A stretch of DNA of 64,000 bases, taken from contig JAAFIG010000005.1 of the NCBI GenBank assembly GCA_013298595.1, positions 62,001-126,000 of the forward strand. Reading direction: 5' to 3'. The stretch is from Deinococcales bacterium. Lineage in GTDB: Bacteria; Deinococcota; Deinococci; Deinococcales; JAAFIG01. The notes below the pieces were generated by a model. The model made no database searches and was not told the origin of the DNA. It worked only from the letters and a program-made list of their open reading frames with translations. Positions 16,601 through 24,102 of this stretch are shown here, in pieces. The translations under genes were made by a program, and so were the position numbers. Position 1 is the stretch's first letter; each line of letters starts with the position of its first letter.

Positions 16601-17606
16601 GAAAATGCTTGGTTTTACATATTCAATCAAAGCGACATCCTCAAAAATAACAGCCCATCCTGATGATCTTGCTTTACTCTCAAGTGAAGATGGTTTTTTG
16701 CGCCAAGGGCAAAGCCGAATGTATCGTTACCGTGCAAAACGCCAAGATAACACGTATGTGCTGATCGAATGTAGCAGTTATCCACGGATGGAACAAAATC
16801 AGTATGCAGGGGCTATTTGTGTGCTGCGCGATATCAGCGCGGTACAACAGCAACAACGTCAACACGAAATTGCTGCCAACATTGCCGATACTGTGATTCA
16901 AGGTTTAGCGGTGCTGAATGCCCAAGGGAAATTTGAATTTATCAACCCTGCACTTGCTCGGTTGTTGCATTGTGACGCAGAACAATTACTAGGCACTGAT
17001 TTCCTGAGCATTGTTCACCCAGAAGAACGTAATCAACTCGAGCAACTTGGTTACCAAAGTGCTCATTCTTTGTACAGCCGATTAGAAACACCAAACCACA
17101 ACGAAATCCGAGTTGAAATCAGTTACTACCCACGCCATAATGCCGACCAATACGATGGTGCGGTGCTGGTCATTACCAATTTATCGGATAATATTGCTCG
17201 AGAACTTGAGGTCATGCGGGCTTCGCAAGCTATTTTAACCACCGAAAATGAGCTAAAAATCCAGCAACAAAAAACCACACTCATTGCTGAACTGATCGAA
17301 CAAGGCATTGCTGTTTTTGATGCCAATGGTTTACTCGAGTATGTTAACCCAAGTTATGTGCAGATGCTTGGTTATACCGATGCTTACGAATTACTTGGAC
17401 GTGACGAAGCGCAGCTTATTCCGTCCAATCAGCAGACAATTCTTGATCAGCAATTCTCAATGCGGCGCAATAATCAGCGTGGTACTTATCAAATCACCAT
17501 GAACCAAGCTGATGGTAGCCCAATCAAAGTTGAAGTACGCGGCTACCCACGATTTGTCAATCAACAATTTCTTGGTTCGGTTTCAGTCATGAACCGCGTT
17601 AAATGA
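13683..17606 (+). CDS. GAF plus nine tandem PAS domains, no output domain
   Basis: 1307 residues from ATG 13683 (a GTG 27 nt upstream is in frame but lacks a ribosome site). An N-terminal GAF domain (about 35-175) is followed by nine PAS domains of about 110 residues, joined by short Gln-rich helices. PAS1 and PAS5-PAS9 keep the classical core (FExxNPAxxxxxGY-like, then GYPR strands); PAS2-PAS4 are more divergent PAS_4 types. The stop codon follows the last PAS strand directly. No kinase, GGDEF, HTH or methyl-accepting domain is seen, and the next gene converges 3 nt away, so no remnant remains. It is cytoplasmic. It may scaffold or sense for a separate effector. Confidence 0.85.
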   Translation: MMANRVRIQQSKPVQGQTLLPRASVLVQYEAVRSMAAETLLEAARLLTLAFQGQAAAVCWAASNSVRLVCTHGLGVDSLARSMPKDLTWFVPTEARFSTDQAVIHNVEVFLGTSGFATLISLPLRSYNQEVIGSILVLAQDTRAAGSTDFSLLSGIAHLAMDSINARILSRLTATSNVALQKAVPTQLEQAVAQARESIICFSPNGEILSWNAGAEETYGYNQQEILGHSIEALIPSSEMTFWLDAIEQLRVRKVVPPREVMRMHKSGFRVQVRSSMQAIRDERGEVTGILELSGVPTDPARAAMIERFRHLVEHLPMLFVQMDASGGLTFIEGQVLQHFRRSQLDLLGTNIRELFADDAQALAAMNEALQGKSVHQTLPFREHLYETWIVPVMVRGRFAGCNILAVDVSEKMQTQNQLLQTEQNLQTIINQLPLLMLRTNSQGQVDFIGGGALNAWQEAGWMPDGQSSPDSLADFSSAPEALSAIEDALQGKEVNALIDWQGRYFDAFFRPLDPNMVGTGTIAVGLDITEREKTQRQLLSVSQRVEQLLDAVPMLAVSVDSQGRLTLLEGKGVVHFGGEDVANQLLGVSVLDVLPKDQALQAVVERALAGEAFSSEIKFLDISVRIFVNPILEQGVFVGTSAIAIDITDAVQSEQQKQQAIAELVDAQSSLAQQQAFAQSILETIEQGVTVTAADGTFEYVSAVFAAMIGYNPQDLMGIDPIYLIPENERDTLVQQRRERSEGWLSTYRHRIIRQDGSIGTVEVTGYPRKNARGELLGGSIAVVRDISIEAEHTAEIAAVQAKLEQQRQFADKVASTITQGFITIDAQGLVEYANQAIADMLGCRIEDMIGINPIDYVPIEQREAVKIEWRPLVKGQICTYRHGLLSFNQQIVREVEMTVYPTLDADQRFQSAVLLINDITEQQALEVAANQARRAMERESRNALLIANSTSDGLLFMNANHEIEYANPALLKMLGFTYSIKATSSKITAHPDDLALLSSEDGFLRQGQSRMYRYRAKRQDNTYVLIECSSYPRMEQNQYAGAICVLRDISAVQQQQRQHEIAANIADTVIQGLAVLNAQGKFEFINPALARLLHCDAEQLLGTDFLSIVHPEERNQLEQLGYQSAHSLYSRLETPNHNEIRVEISYYPRHNADQYDGAVLVITNLSDNIARELEVMRASQAILTTENELKIQQQKTTLIAELIEQGIAVFDANGLLEYVNPSYVQMLGYTDAYELLGRDEAQLIPSNQQTILDQQFSMRRNNQRGTYQITMNQADGSPIKVEVRGYPRFVNQQFLGSVSVMNRVK

Positions 17607-17608
17607 AT

Positions 17609-18349
17609 TTAATGCGCGTACAAACCACCATCCACAGCAATGGTTTGCCCATTGACATAAGCCGCACCATCTGAAACTAAAAAGGCAATAACCGCAGCCA
17701 CATCTTCTGGTTTACCAAAACGCCCTGCCGGGATTCCCTCGAGGTACTTGGTTTTGAGGGCTTCGGGTAGCTTTTCGGTCATGTCTGATTCAATAAAACC
17801 CGGTGCAATAGCATTACAAGTGATGCCTTTACCACCGTATTCCTTAGCGATGGCTTTGGTTAAACCAATTAAACCAGCTTTGGCAGCAATATAATTGGCT
17901 TGCCCAGGGTTGCCCATTAAACCAACCACACTCGAGACATTAACAATCCGCCCCCATTTAGCATTTAACATTCCACGAATGGCGGCTCGAATCAGGGCAA
18001 AAGGCGCAGATAAATTGGTATCTATAACTGCGTCCCAGTCTTCATCTTTCATTCGCATAACCAATCCATCTTTGGTAATACCTGCGTTATTGACCAACAC
18101 TTCGATACCACCAAGAGCTTCGTTAGCAGCAACTGCTACAGCTTTTGCGCCCTCGAGACTGGATAAATCGCCTTGTACCAGCACAGCTTGTCCACCACTG
18201 GCACGAATCAGCGTGGCGATTTCTTCGGCTTCGGCACTCGAGCGACCATAATGCACAGCGATGGTATGCCCCAATTTACCTAACTCGAGGGCAATGGCTC
18301 GTCCAAGACCGCGTGAAGCACCAGTGACTAAGATTTTACGTTGTATCAT
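17609..18349 (-). CDS. fabG: 3-oxoacyl-[acyl-carrier-protein] reductase
   Basis: 246 residues, the standard FabG length. It has the NADPH motif TGASRGLGRA, the NNAG motif, catalytic Ser (NVSSVVG), YxxxK (YIAAK) and the C-terminal FabG block GQTIAVDGG. It reduces 3-oxoacyl-ACP in fatty acid elongation. It is not next to fabD (36015) or other fab genes, unlike many bacteria. TAGAAT (18357-18362) ends 7 nt before the ATG. The neighbouring PAS gene converges on its 3' end. Confidence 0.92.
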   Translation of the reverse strand: MIQRKILVTGASRGLGRAIALELGKLGHTIAVHYGRSSAEAEEIATLIRASGGQAVLVQGDLSSLEGAKAVAVAANEALGGIEVLVNNAGITKDGLVMRMKDEDWDAVIDTNLSAPFALIRAAIRGMLNAKWGRIVNVSSVVGLMGNPGQANYIAAKAGLIGLTKAIAKEYGGKGITCNAIAPGFIESDMTEKLPEALKTKYLEGIPAGRFGKPEDVAAVIAFLVSDGAAYVNGQTIAVDGGLYAH

Positions 18350-18356
18350 AAAACCG

Positions 18357-18362
18357 ATTCTA
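18357..18362 (-). promoter_or_regulatory. -10 box (TAGAAT) for leaderless fabG
   Basis: It ends 7 nt before ATG 18349. The divergent gene at 18430 has its own box at 18418-18423. Confidence 0.55.
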
Positions 18363-18417
18363 CCGTGAAATGGAGCAATGCTTGCAAATTTTTATCTCGA
18401 GCAGCAACGCACTGCGT

Positions 18418-18423
18418 TAGAAT
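18418..18423 (+). promoter_or_regulatory. -10 box (TAGAAT) for leaderless start at 18430
   Basis: It ends 6 nt before the ATG, with no Shine-Dalgarno. Confidence 0.55.
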
Positions 18424-18429
18424 AGCTTC

Positions 18430-19125
18430 ATGAACCCACCCGAGGCTCGAGATGCTACTTTGCAACGAATTACGCAGCGTCTCGAGAAAGGTTTTGCGGC
18501 GCACGGTAAAACGTGGCTTGAACGAATTGACAGTATCGAAAAGAAGATTCCTGCTGGTTTGGTGTTGCAATTGCGTGAATTACCGCATTTACAAGCCGAA
18601 GCTTTTACCAAAAGTGCTGCTTTAACTTTTGAACAATTAGAATTGTTATCTCAACGTCTCGAGCCAGAAGTATCTGATGTTTGGACTGAAGCCCAACGCA
18701 ACGAAGCTCGAGCTAAACCCGAAGTAAACGTTCAGCGCTCCAGAAACACGCCACGCCCCAATGTTGCCTCGAGATTAGCTTGGTGGTTACATGACACTCG
18801 AACGGGCATTCCCAAACGGGCTTATGCGCTTAGTCGGCGTTGGCGTATCTCAGTTACGCTGTTGTTTGCTGTTTTAGGGGCAGTTATAGGTTGGCTGACG
18901 TTTGGGCTTGGTGCAGCTGCGATGATGGCAGCCATTGCAGCTATGTTTGCTTGGTTGATGTGGTCAGAAAACAGCTTAGCTCGAGGTATGTGGTTACAAA
19001 CTCGAGTGGTTGAATGGGGTTTCGCATTTTTCCGAGGCAGTCTTTTGGTTATGGGTATATTGCTCTTGTTGATTGTGGCTTCGGTCACAGCTTGGCTGAT
19101 TGCACGATACTGGAATACTCGTTAG
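18430..19125 (+). CDS. Membrane protein with cytoplasmic helical domain, unknown
   Basis: 231 residues. The first ~140 are polar and helical, then three hydrophobic segments follow: about residues 139-157, 160-178 and 197-221. Basic residues (RRWR) just before the first segment predict a cytoplasmic N-terminus. I do not recognise the family. It is monocistronic and diverges from fabG. Confidence 0.65.
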   Translation: MNPPEARDATLQRITQRLEKGFAAHGKTWLERIDSIEKKIPAGLVLQLRELPHLQAEAFTKSAALTFEQLELLSQRLEPEVSDVWTEAQRNEARAKPEVNVQRSRNTPRPNVASRLAWWLHDTRTGIPKRAYALSRRWRISVTLLFAVLGAVIGWLTFGLGAAAMMAAIAAMFAWLMWSENSLARGMWLQTRVVEWGFAFFRGSLLVMGILLLLIVASVTAWLIARYWNTR

Positions 19126-19225
19126 GCACGCATTTTAATTTTGTATAAGGGCTAGTCATCGGGCATTTGCAGCATGACCCGCAATGTAATTAGGTGTCTC
19201 GTGGTAACTTATTCCATATTATTTT

Positions 19226-19277
19226 CTCGGAACGGGAGCGTTTCCAAAGCCTAACCGAGTTTCCCAAAGGGGGATAC
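19226..19277 (+). promoter_or_regulatory. Possible structured leader of the alpha-oxoamine synthase gene
   Basis: CTCGG (19226-19230) can pair with CCGAG (19255-19259). A second small hairpin pairs CCC with the GGG of the ribosome site AAAGGGGG just before ATG 19278. It might modulate translation; the evidence is weak. Confidence 0.3.
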
Positions 19278-20495
19278 ATGACACAAACAATGACAAAAGT
19301 AGTGGATGCCTTTGAAAAAGCACGCAAATATGATCGGGCTGATGATGCCATCGCTCAAGGTTTATACCCCTACTTTAAAGAAATTCAAAAACATGGTGGC
19401 GGCAGTGTCATCGTAGATAACGAAGAATATGTTTTAACAGGCAGCAACGATTACCTTGGTTTAACCCAAGATGCCCGTATCCGAGAAGCCAGCAAAAACG
19501 CCATAGACTTATATGGCACAACTTGCACAGGCTCGAGGTTCTTAACGGGTACACTGGAAATCCATGCCACCTTAGAGCACGAGTTAGCCCAATTTCTGGG
19601 CAAAGAAGCCACATTGGTTTTTGGGGCTGGTTTTTTAGCTTGTGCGACCAGTGTGGTTGCTTTGTCGGCACGTCACGATTTGGTCTATTTTGATCGTGAA
19701 AACCATGCCAGTTTATACGATGGTGCTCGGCTCAGTTGGGCTTGGGATAATCTGCGCCGCTTCAAACACAACGATGCCGCTGATCTCGAGCGACTGCTGA
19801 AAGCCGATGAAGGCAAACCGGGTGGGCGCTTAGTTTACACTGAAGGCGTTTTTAGCATGTCAGGGCATATTGGCACAGTAGATGAAGTCGCGGCTGTTGC
19901 AAAAAAATATGGTGCTCGAGTAATTTGCGATGATGCCCATGCCACAGGGGTGCTTGGACCTCGAGGTGAGGGTGCTCATGTGCATTTTGGTATTGAAGAT
20001 CAAGTGGATGTGGTAGTTGGCACTTTTTCTAAATCCTTTGCTTCAGTGGGCGGGTTCATTGCTGGTGACCGTGGGATTATTGATTTTATTAAACACACAG
20101 GTCGCCCATTTATTTTCAATGCTGCCTTGCCAGCCCCAAGTGTCGCAGCGGCACTCGAGGCTTTAAGAATTATGCGTTCGGAATCGCATCACCGCGAGAA
20201 CATGTGGAAAAACGTTAATTTTATGCGTTCTAATTTGCTCAATCTTGGTTTTGATTTACTGGGCAGTAACAGCCCAATTATTCCTGTTATGGCAGGCGAT
20301 CAAGATGCCGCTATTCGTTTCTGGCGTGGTTTATGGGATGCAAAAATTTTCACTACCCCAAGTTTGCCCCCCGCTGTGACCAAAGACCAGTGCATTATTC
20401 GCACCAGTTACAATGGTGCACACACCCAAGAACAACTCGAGAAAGCTTTGTACGCTTTTGAACATGTTGGTAAAGCCCTACAAATTATTCGTTAA
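19278..20495 (+). CDS. Alpha-oxoamine synthase (serine palmitoyltransferase / KBL-like)
   Basis: 405 residues from ATG 19278, which has the ribosome site AAAGGGGG. Family landmarks are GSNDYLGL, the glycine-rich GTTCTGSRFLTGT, the PLP Asp-His motif DDAHATGV and the Schiff-base Lys in GTFSKSFASVGGF. That Lys loop is closer to serine palmitoyltransferase and its relatives than to 8-amino-7-oxononanoate synthase or glycine C-acetyltransferase. The enzyme condenses an amino acid with an acyl-CoA. No biotin or threonine genes are nearby. The facing SDR gene could reduce a keto product, but that is inference. Confidence 0.85.
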   Translation: MTQTMTKVVDAFEKARKYDRADDAIAQGLYPYFKEIQKHGGGSVIVDNEEYVLTGSNDYLGLTQDARIREASKNAIDLYGTTCTGSRFLTGTLEIHATLEHELAQFLGKEATLVFGAGFLACATSVVALSARHDLVYFDRENHASLYDGARLSWAWDNLRRFKHNDAADLERLLKADEGKPGGRLVYTEGVFSMSGHIGTVDEVAAVAKKYGARVICDDAHATGVLGPRGEGAHVHFGIEDQVDVVVGTFSKSFASVGGFIAGDRGIIDFIKHTGRPFIFNAALPAPSVAAALEALRIMRSESHHRENMWKNVNFMRSNLLNLGFDLLGSNSPIIPVMAGDQDAAIRFWRGLWDAKIFTTPSLPPAVTKDQCIIRTSYNGAHTQEQLEKALYAFEHVGKALQIIR

Positions 20496-20503
20496 GTTGC
20501 ACC

Positions 20504-20539
20504 AAAAAAGAACGAGCACCTTGACGCTCGTTCTTTTTT
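20504..20539. terminator. Strong bidirectional terminator
   Basis: A perfect 14-bp stem (AAAAAAGAACGAGC with its complement, 8-nt loop) lies between the convergent alpha-oxoamine synthase and SDR genes, with a T-run on either strand. Confidence 0.95.
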
Positions 20540-20544
20540 AAAGC

Positions 20545-21249
20545 TTATTTTTTAGCTGGTTGACTCGGACGAACCTCGACTCGAGAGGGCAGTGTTCGGG
20601 TTGGCATTGCCAGTAAATCGAGAATGATTTGGGCAATATCTTCTGGTTGGATTTTCCAGGCATCGGCTTCGGAAGGTGTGTGGTTATTAAAGTACGTTGC
20701 CACGCTTCCAGGCATGATTTGGGTGACTTTAATACCAAGGGCACGCAAATCAAGCATCATGGCTTCGGATAAACCATTTAACCCAAATTTACTAGCATTA
20801 TAGGCACTGGCACCAGCAAACGCATTTTTACCTGCTAAACTCGAGATGGTAAAAATATAGCCTTGGGTTTTTTGTAAAGCAGCAATGGTGGCTTTGACAG
20901 TGTAAAACACCCCTGTTAAATTGGTATCCACAACGCTGCTCCAGTCTTCGAGACTGAGTTCTTGGATGGGTTTGAAAATACCAACGCCTGCATTAGCAAC
21001 GACACAGTTTAACCCACCAAATTCGGTATTTGCTGCTAGGACAGCACTCTCGAGGCTGTCGTAATCTCGAGTGTCGGATATGACACCAATAGCTTTGCCG
21101 CCACCGAGAGCATTGAGGTTTTGGACGGCTTGTTGTAATTCGCCTGCGTTGCGAGCAGTAATAACAACATTCCAATGATTTTCTATCATAGCAACGGCGG
21201 TTGCGTAACCGATTCCTTTGCTGCCACCTGTAATTAAGGCTGTTTGCAT
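20545..21249 (-). CDS. Short-chain dehydrogenase/reductase
   Basis: 234 residues, classical SDR. It has TGGSKGIG (cofactor), NAGVG, a Ser strand (ISSLAG) and YxxxK (YNASK). The substrate is unknown. It resembles ketoreductases acting on acyl or keto intermediates, and it faces the alpha-oxoamine synthase gene tail to tail. TACAAT (21256-21261) ends 6 nt before the ATG. Confidence 0.88.
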   Translation of the reverse strand: MQTALITGGSKGIGYATAVAMIENHWNVVITARNAGELQQAVQNLNALGGGKAIGVISDTRDYDSLESAVLAANTEFGGLNCVVANAGVGIFKPIQELSLEDWSSVVDTNLTGVFYTVKATIAALQKTQGYIFTISSLAGKNAFAGASAYNASKFGLNGLSEAMMLDLRALGIKVTQIMPGSVATYFNNHTPSEADAWKIQPEDIAQIILDLLAMPTRTLPSRVEVRPSQPAKK

Positions 21250-21255
21250 ATTGGT

Positions 21256-21261
21256 ATTGTA
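21256..21261 (-). promoter_or_regulatory. -10 box (TACAAT) for leaderless SDR gene
   Basis: It ends 6 nt before ATG 21249. Confidence 0.5.
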
Positions 21262-21411
21262 TCGTATTCACTCAAGGGTAAACTTGCTTTTATTTTTAAA
21301 AGTCAGAGACGCTTTTTAGCTACAGTGCCTTTTGGTACCTGAGTGGTTCTCGAGCGCAGAGGCTACTTATCACAACAGACTAAGCTCTGGCATCGTATAC
21401 TGAATTTCATA

Positions 21412-22365
21412 ATGATGCCGAACAGCGCAGCACTCGAGGTGGCTGGTTTCACTCACCCCGGTCAAGTGCGAGAACTCAACGAGGATACATGGGCAAGTGA
21501 ATCTTTGCCTATGGGCGAATTATTTTTAGTTGCTGATGGTATGGGTGGACATCGCACTGGTGAAGTTGCTTCGAGTATGGCAGCTGAATCTTTGGTGCAA
21601 ACCATGCGGGAATTACCCGATGTGCCACCACAAAGTTTGCCTCGAGCTTTGCAACGCAGCAATTTAGCGGTTTTTCAGTATGCCAGTAAAAAAGCTGAAT
21701 CTCGAGGTATGGGTACAACCATGACGGCTGTCATGGTTGATGGTAATGCTGCCATTATTGGACATGTCGGAGATTCTCGGGCGTATTTGGTACGAAGTGG
21801 CAAAATTCTGCAACTTACCCGAGATCATTCTTGGGTGGCAGAACGTGTGCGGCAGGGTTTACTGACCGAAGAAGAAGCTCGAGATCATAAGTGGCGTAAT
21901 GTGATTACTAATGCTTTGGGTTCGCGCCCACAGTTGCGTTTGGATTTATTTGGTTTGGATTTGCGCGAAAACGATATTCTGATGGTTTGTTCGGATGGTT
22001 TATCGAACCTTGTTTTAGAAGCCGAGATGTTGCAAATCATCACCGAGAACCCTTTGGATTCTTTGGATGTCGTGGCACAAAACTTAGTTGATGCAGCCAA
22101 CGAAGCTGGTGGTTTAGATAATATTACCTGTGTCATGGCTCGAGTGCGACGTTTAGCTCCACGCAGTAAACCATATCCTTTGCCACAATTACCTAAGGAT
22201 GAAGGTTATGCCCCAGATTTAACCGAAGACCCAACCAGCACCATTATTTATGAAGGTGCAGCACAACCTGTAGCGCAACGTCCGTGGTTACTGCCTTTAG
22301 CAGTCATGCTCTATATTATTTTATTTGCTGCACTGCTTTTTGTTTTACAACAAGCTGGTAAGTAA
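21412..22365 (+). CDS. PPM-type (PP2C) serine/threonine phosphatase with C-terminal membrane anchor
   Basis: 317 residues from ATG 21412 (a second ATG follows at once). PP2C motifs in order are RELNEDTWAS, VADGMGGHRTGE, GHVGDSRAYLVR, LTRDHSW, CSDGLSNLV and DNITCVMARV, with all metal-binding Asp residues. Residues about 293-314 are one transmembrane helix, so the catalytic domain sits in the cytoplasm at the membrane, as in other PrpC/Stp-like phosphatases. No partner kinase is in the window. TATACT lies 10 nt upstream. Its TAA overlaps the next ATG by one base. Confidence 0.9.
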   Translation: MMPNSAALEVAGFTHPGQVRELNEDTWASESLPMGELFLVADGMGGHRTGEVASSMAAESLVQTMRELPDVPPQSLPRALQRSNLAVFQYASKKAESRGMGTTMTAVMVDGNAAIIGHVGDSRAYLVRSGKILQLTRDHSWVAERVRQGLLTEEEARDHKWRNVITNALGSRPQLRLDLFGLDLRENDILMVCSDGLSNLVLEAEMLQIITENPLDSLDVVAQNLVDAANEAGGLDNITCVMARVRRLAPRSKPYPLPQLPKDEGYAPDLTEDPTSTIIYEGAAQPVAQRPWLLPLAVMLYIILFAALLFVLQQAGK

Positions 22366-23576
22366 TGATTATTTTAGAGCAACTTGCAGCCGCTTTAGAT
22401 AGTGAAAGTGTTGTTGTGCTGGCACAGACACTGGTGCGAATGGATTCCGTAGCTGCACCTAATCGCCCACACGAAGCCACTGTAGCAACGTACTTAGCCT
22501 CATATCTCGAGCAAGCAGGGTTTATAGTCACACTCGAGGAAGTTGCACCCCAACGCCTTAACCTAATGGCACGTTTTGATACAGGCAAATCAGGTAAATT
22601 ACTGATTCTCGAAGGGCACACCGATGTTGTTACCGAAGGTGATATCAGCGCTTGGACTCGAGCACCATTTTCTGGCGATATTGCCGATGGTTGCTTATGG
22701 GGACGCGGCAGTGCCGATATGAAAGGTGGGCTTGCTGCTGCAATTATTGCTGCTAAAACCCTGAAAACAGCGTTTCTCGAGGGTAAAATTGATATCGCTG
22801 GCGAGTTACGTTTATTGATTCCTTGCGATGAAGAAGGCATGATGCTGGGGATTAAACAGATGGTGCGACAAGGTTGGCATACAAAAAATGGTCTGCCTGC
22901 CGATGCAGCAATTATTTGTGAACCCGAAGAACTCGAGTTGTGTTTATTTCAACGCGGTGGTATTCGGGTGGCGATGCGTTTTCATGGTAAACAAGCGCAT
23001 GGGGCAATGCCCTATGCGGGTATCAACCCAATTCCGTGGTTAGCCCAAGCTGTGTTGGCTGTGCAACAACTCGAGGCGGAAATCCAAGCCAGTGTGCCTG
23101 TTCATCTAATGTTAGGTAAGCCATATATCACACCGACAGTACTCGAGGCAGGCAGCTTGCCACAACTGAATGTCATGCCTGGCGAGGCGTTGTTGGCACT
23201 GGATATTCGCACTGTTCCAGGCATCGATCATGCCGAAATTCATAGCCGATTACAGGGTATTTTGGCTGGTATTGACCAAGCAAAAACCAGTTATCAAATC
23301 ATTGATGATCGCCCTTGGACAAGCACCCAAGCAGATGCCAGTATCGTGCAAGTCCTCGAGCAAGCCACAAGGCTGGTGTTGGGTCGTGAGGCACAGTATG
23401 GTGGTGTACCTGGTACAACAGATGGTACGTTCTTACATGCAGCAGGTGTGCCAATTGTGACGGTGGGACCTGGCGACCGAGAAATTCCGCATCAAGCCAA
23501 TGAATTTGTTCAACTCGAGGCGTTGGTTTCGAGTGCCAAATTGTATGTTGTGGCTGCTGCATTATTTTTGCAATGA
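22365..23576 (+). CDS. M20 family metallopeptidase / deacylase (ArgE/DapE-like)
   Basis: 403 residues. The metal-site motifs are GHTDVV, GRGSADMKGG and CDEEG, then the dimerisation lid starting near IRVAMRFHGKQAHGAMP. The late His motif is in HQANEF. Family members release succinyl or acetyl groups (DapE, ArgE) or cleave dipeptides; the exact substrate is open. It is translationally coupled to the PP2C gene (TAATG), so co-expression is likely, although a functional link is not evident. Confidence 0.88.
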   Translation: MIILEQLAAALDSESVVVLAQTLVRMDSVAAPNRPHEATVATYLASYLEQAGFIVTLEEVAPQRLNLMARFDTGKSGKLLILEGHTDVVTEGDISAWTRAPFSGDIADGCLWGRGSADMKGGLAAAIIAAKTLKTAFLEGKIDIAGELRLLIPCDEEGMMLGIKQMVRQGWHTKNGLPADAAIICEPEELELCLFQRGGIRVAMRFHGKQAHGAMPYAGINPIPWLAQAVLAVQQLEAEIQASVPVHLMLGKPYITPTVLEAGSLPQLNVMPGEALLALDIRTVPGIDHAEIHSRLQGILAGIDQAKTSYQIIDDRPWTSTQADASIVQVLEQATRLVLGREAQYGGVPGTTDGTFLHAAGVPIVTVGPGDREIPHQANEFVQLEALVSSAKLYVVAAALFLQ

Positions 23577-23651
23577 TTAGCCTGTAAGATTTCTGAAAGG
23601 TAAAGTTGCTACCATAGATGCGTTTGTGGAAAATCTCACACAAGGAAAATT

Positions 23652-23984
23652 ATGAGCTTACTTGACAATTTAACCAATGGCTTAAAAAATGGCTGGTCTA
23701 TTGCTAAAGAAAAAGGCGAGCTTGGTGCCCGTATTGGACGTTTACGGCTCGAGATGATGAGTTTAGTGCGTGAACGTGAAAGTCAATTTGCTCGTCTGGG
23801 TCGGGCTTATCATGCCAATGCCACGGATTTGGCTGGTTTGCAACCATTGATTCTCGAGATTGATCGTTTAACCCAAACCCTGCGAGATCGTGAAAGTGTT
23901 TTAGCCCAACTTTCGACCCCTGAAGTGATGACTGAACCTGTTTTGTACAGTCATCAAGATTTGACAGCCGAGAAACAAAGCTAA
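23652..23984 (+). CDS. Small coiled-coil protein, unknown
   Basis: 110 residues. After an amphipathic start it is almost entirely helical with heptad-like Leu/Arg/Glu spacing (about residues 22-90), so a coiled coil is likely. There is no signal peptide or known motif. A good ribosome site (AAGGA) precedes ATG 23652. It lies just upstream of glnA but has a separate promoter from it. Confidence 0.6.
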   Translation: MSLLDNLTNGLKNGWSIAKEKGELGARIGRLRLEMMSLVRERESQFARLGRAYHANATDLAGLQPLILEIDRLTQTLRDRESVLAQLSTPEVMTEPVLYSHQDLTAEKQS

Positions 23985-24050
23985 AAAATCTATAAAATTT
24001 GCATAATAGCCAAGACTTAAACTTATATTTTTGGTTTTTTTCTGGGTTTT

Positions 24051-24079
24051 TTGCAGACTGTCATAAAATGCGGTATCAT
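24051..24079 (+). promoter_or_regulatory. glnA promoter
   Basis: -35 TTGCAG (24051-24056), 17-bp spacer, -10 TATCAT (24074-24079). A ribosome site AGAGGTG (24091-24097) follows, so glnA has a normal leader unlike many neighbours. Confidence 0.65.
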
Positions 24080-24102
24080 CCGACGCATTTAGAGGTGACA
24101 CC

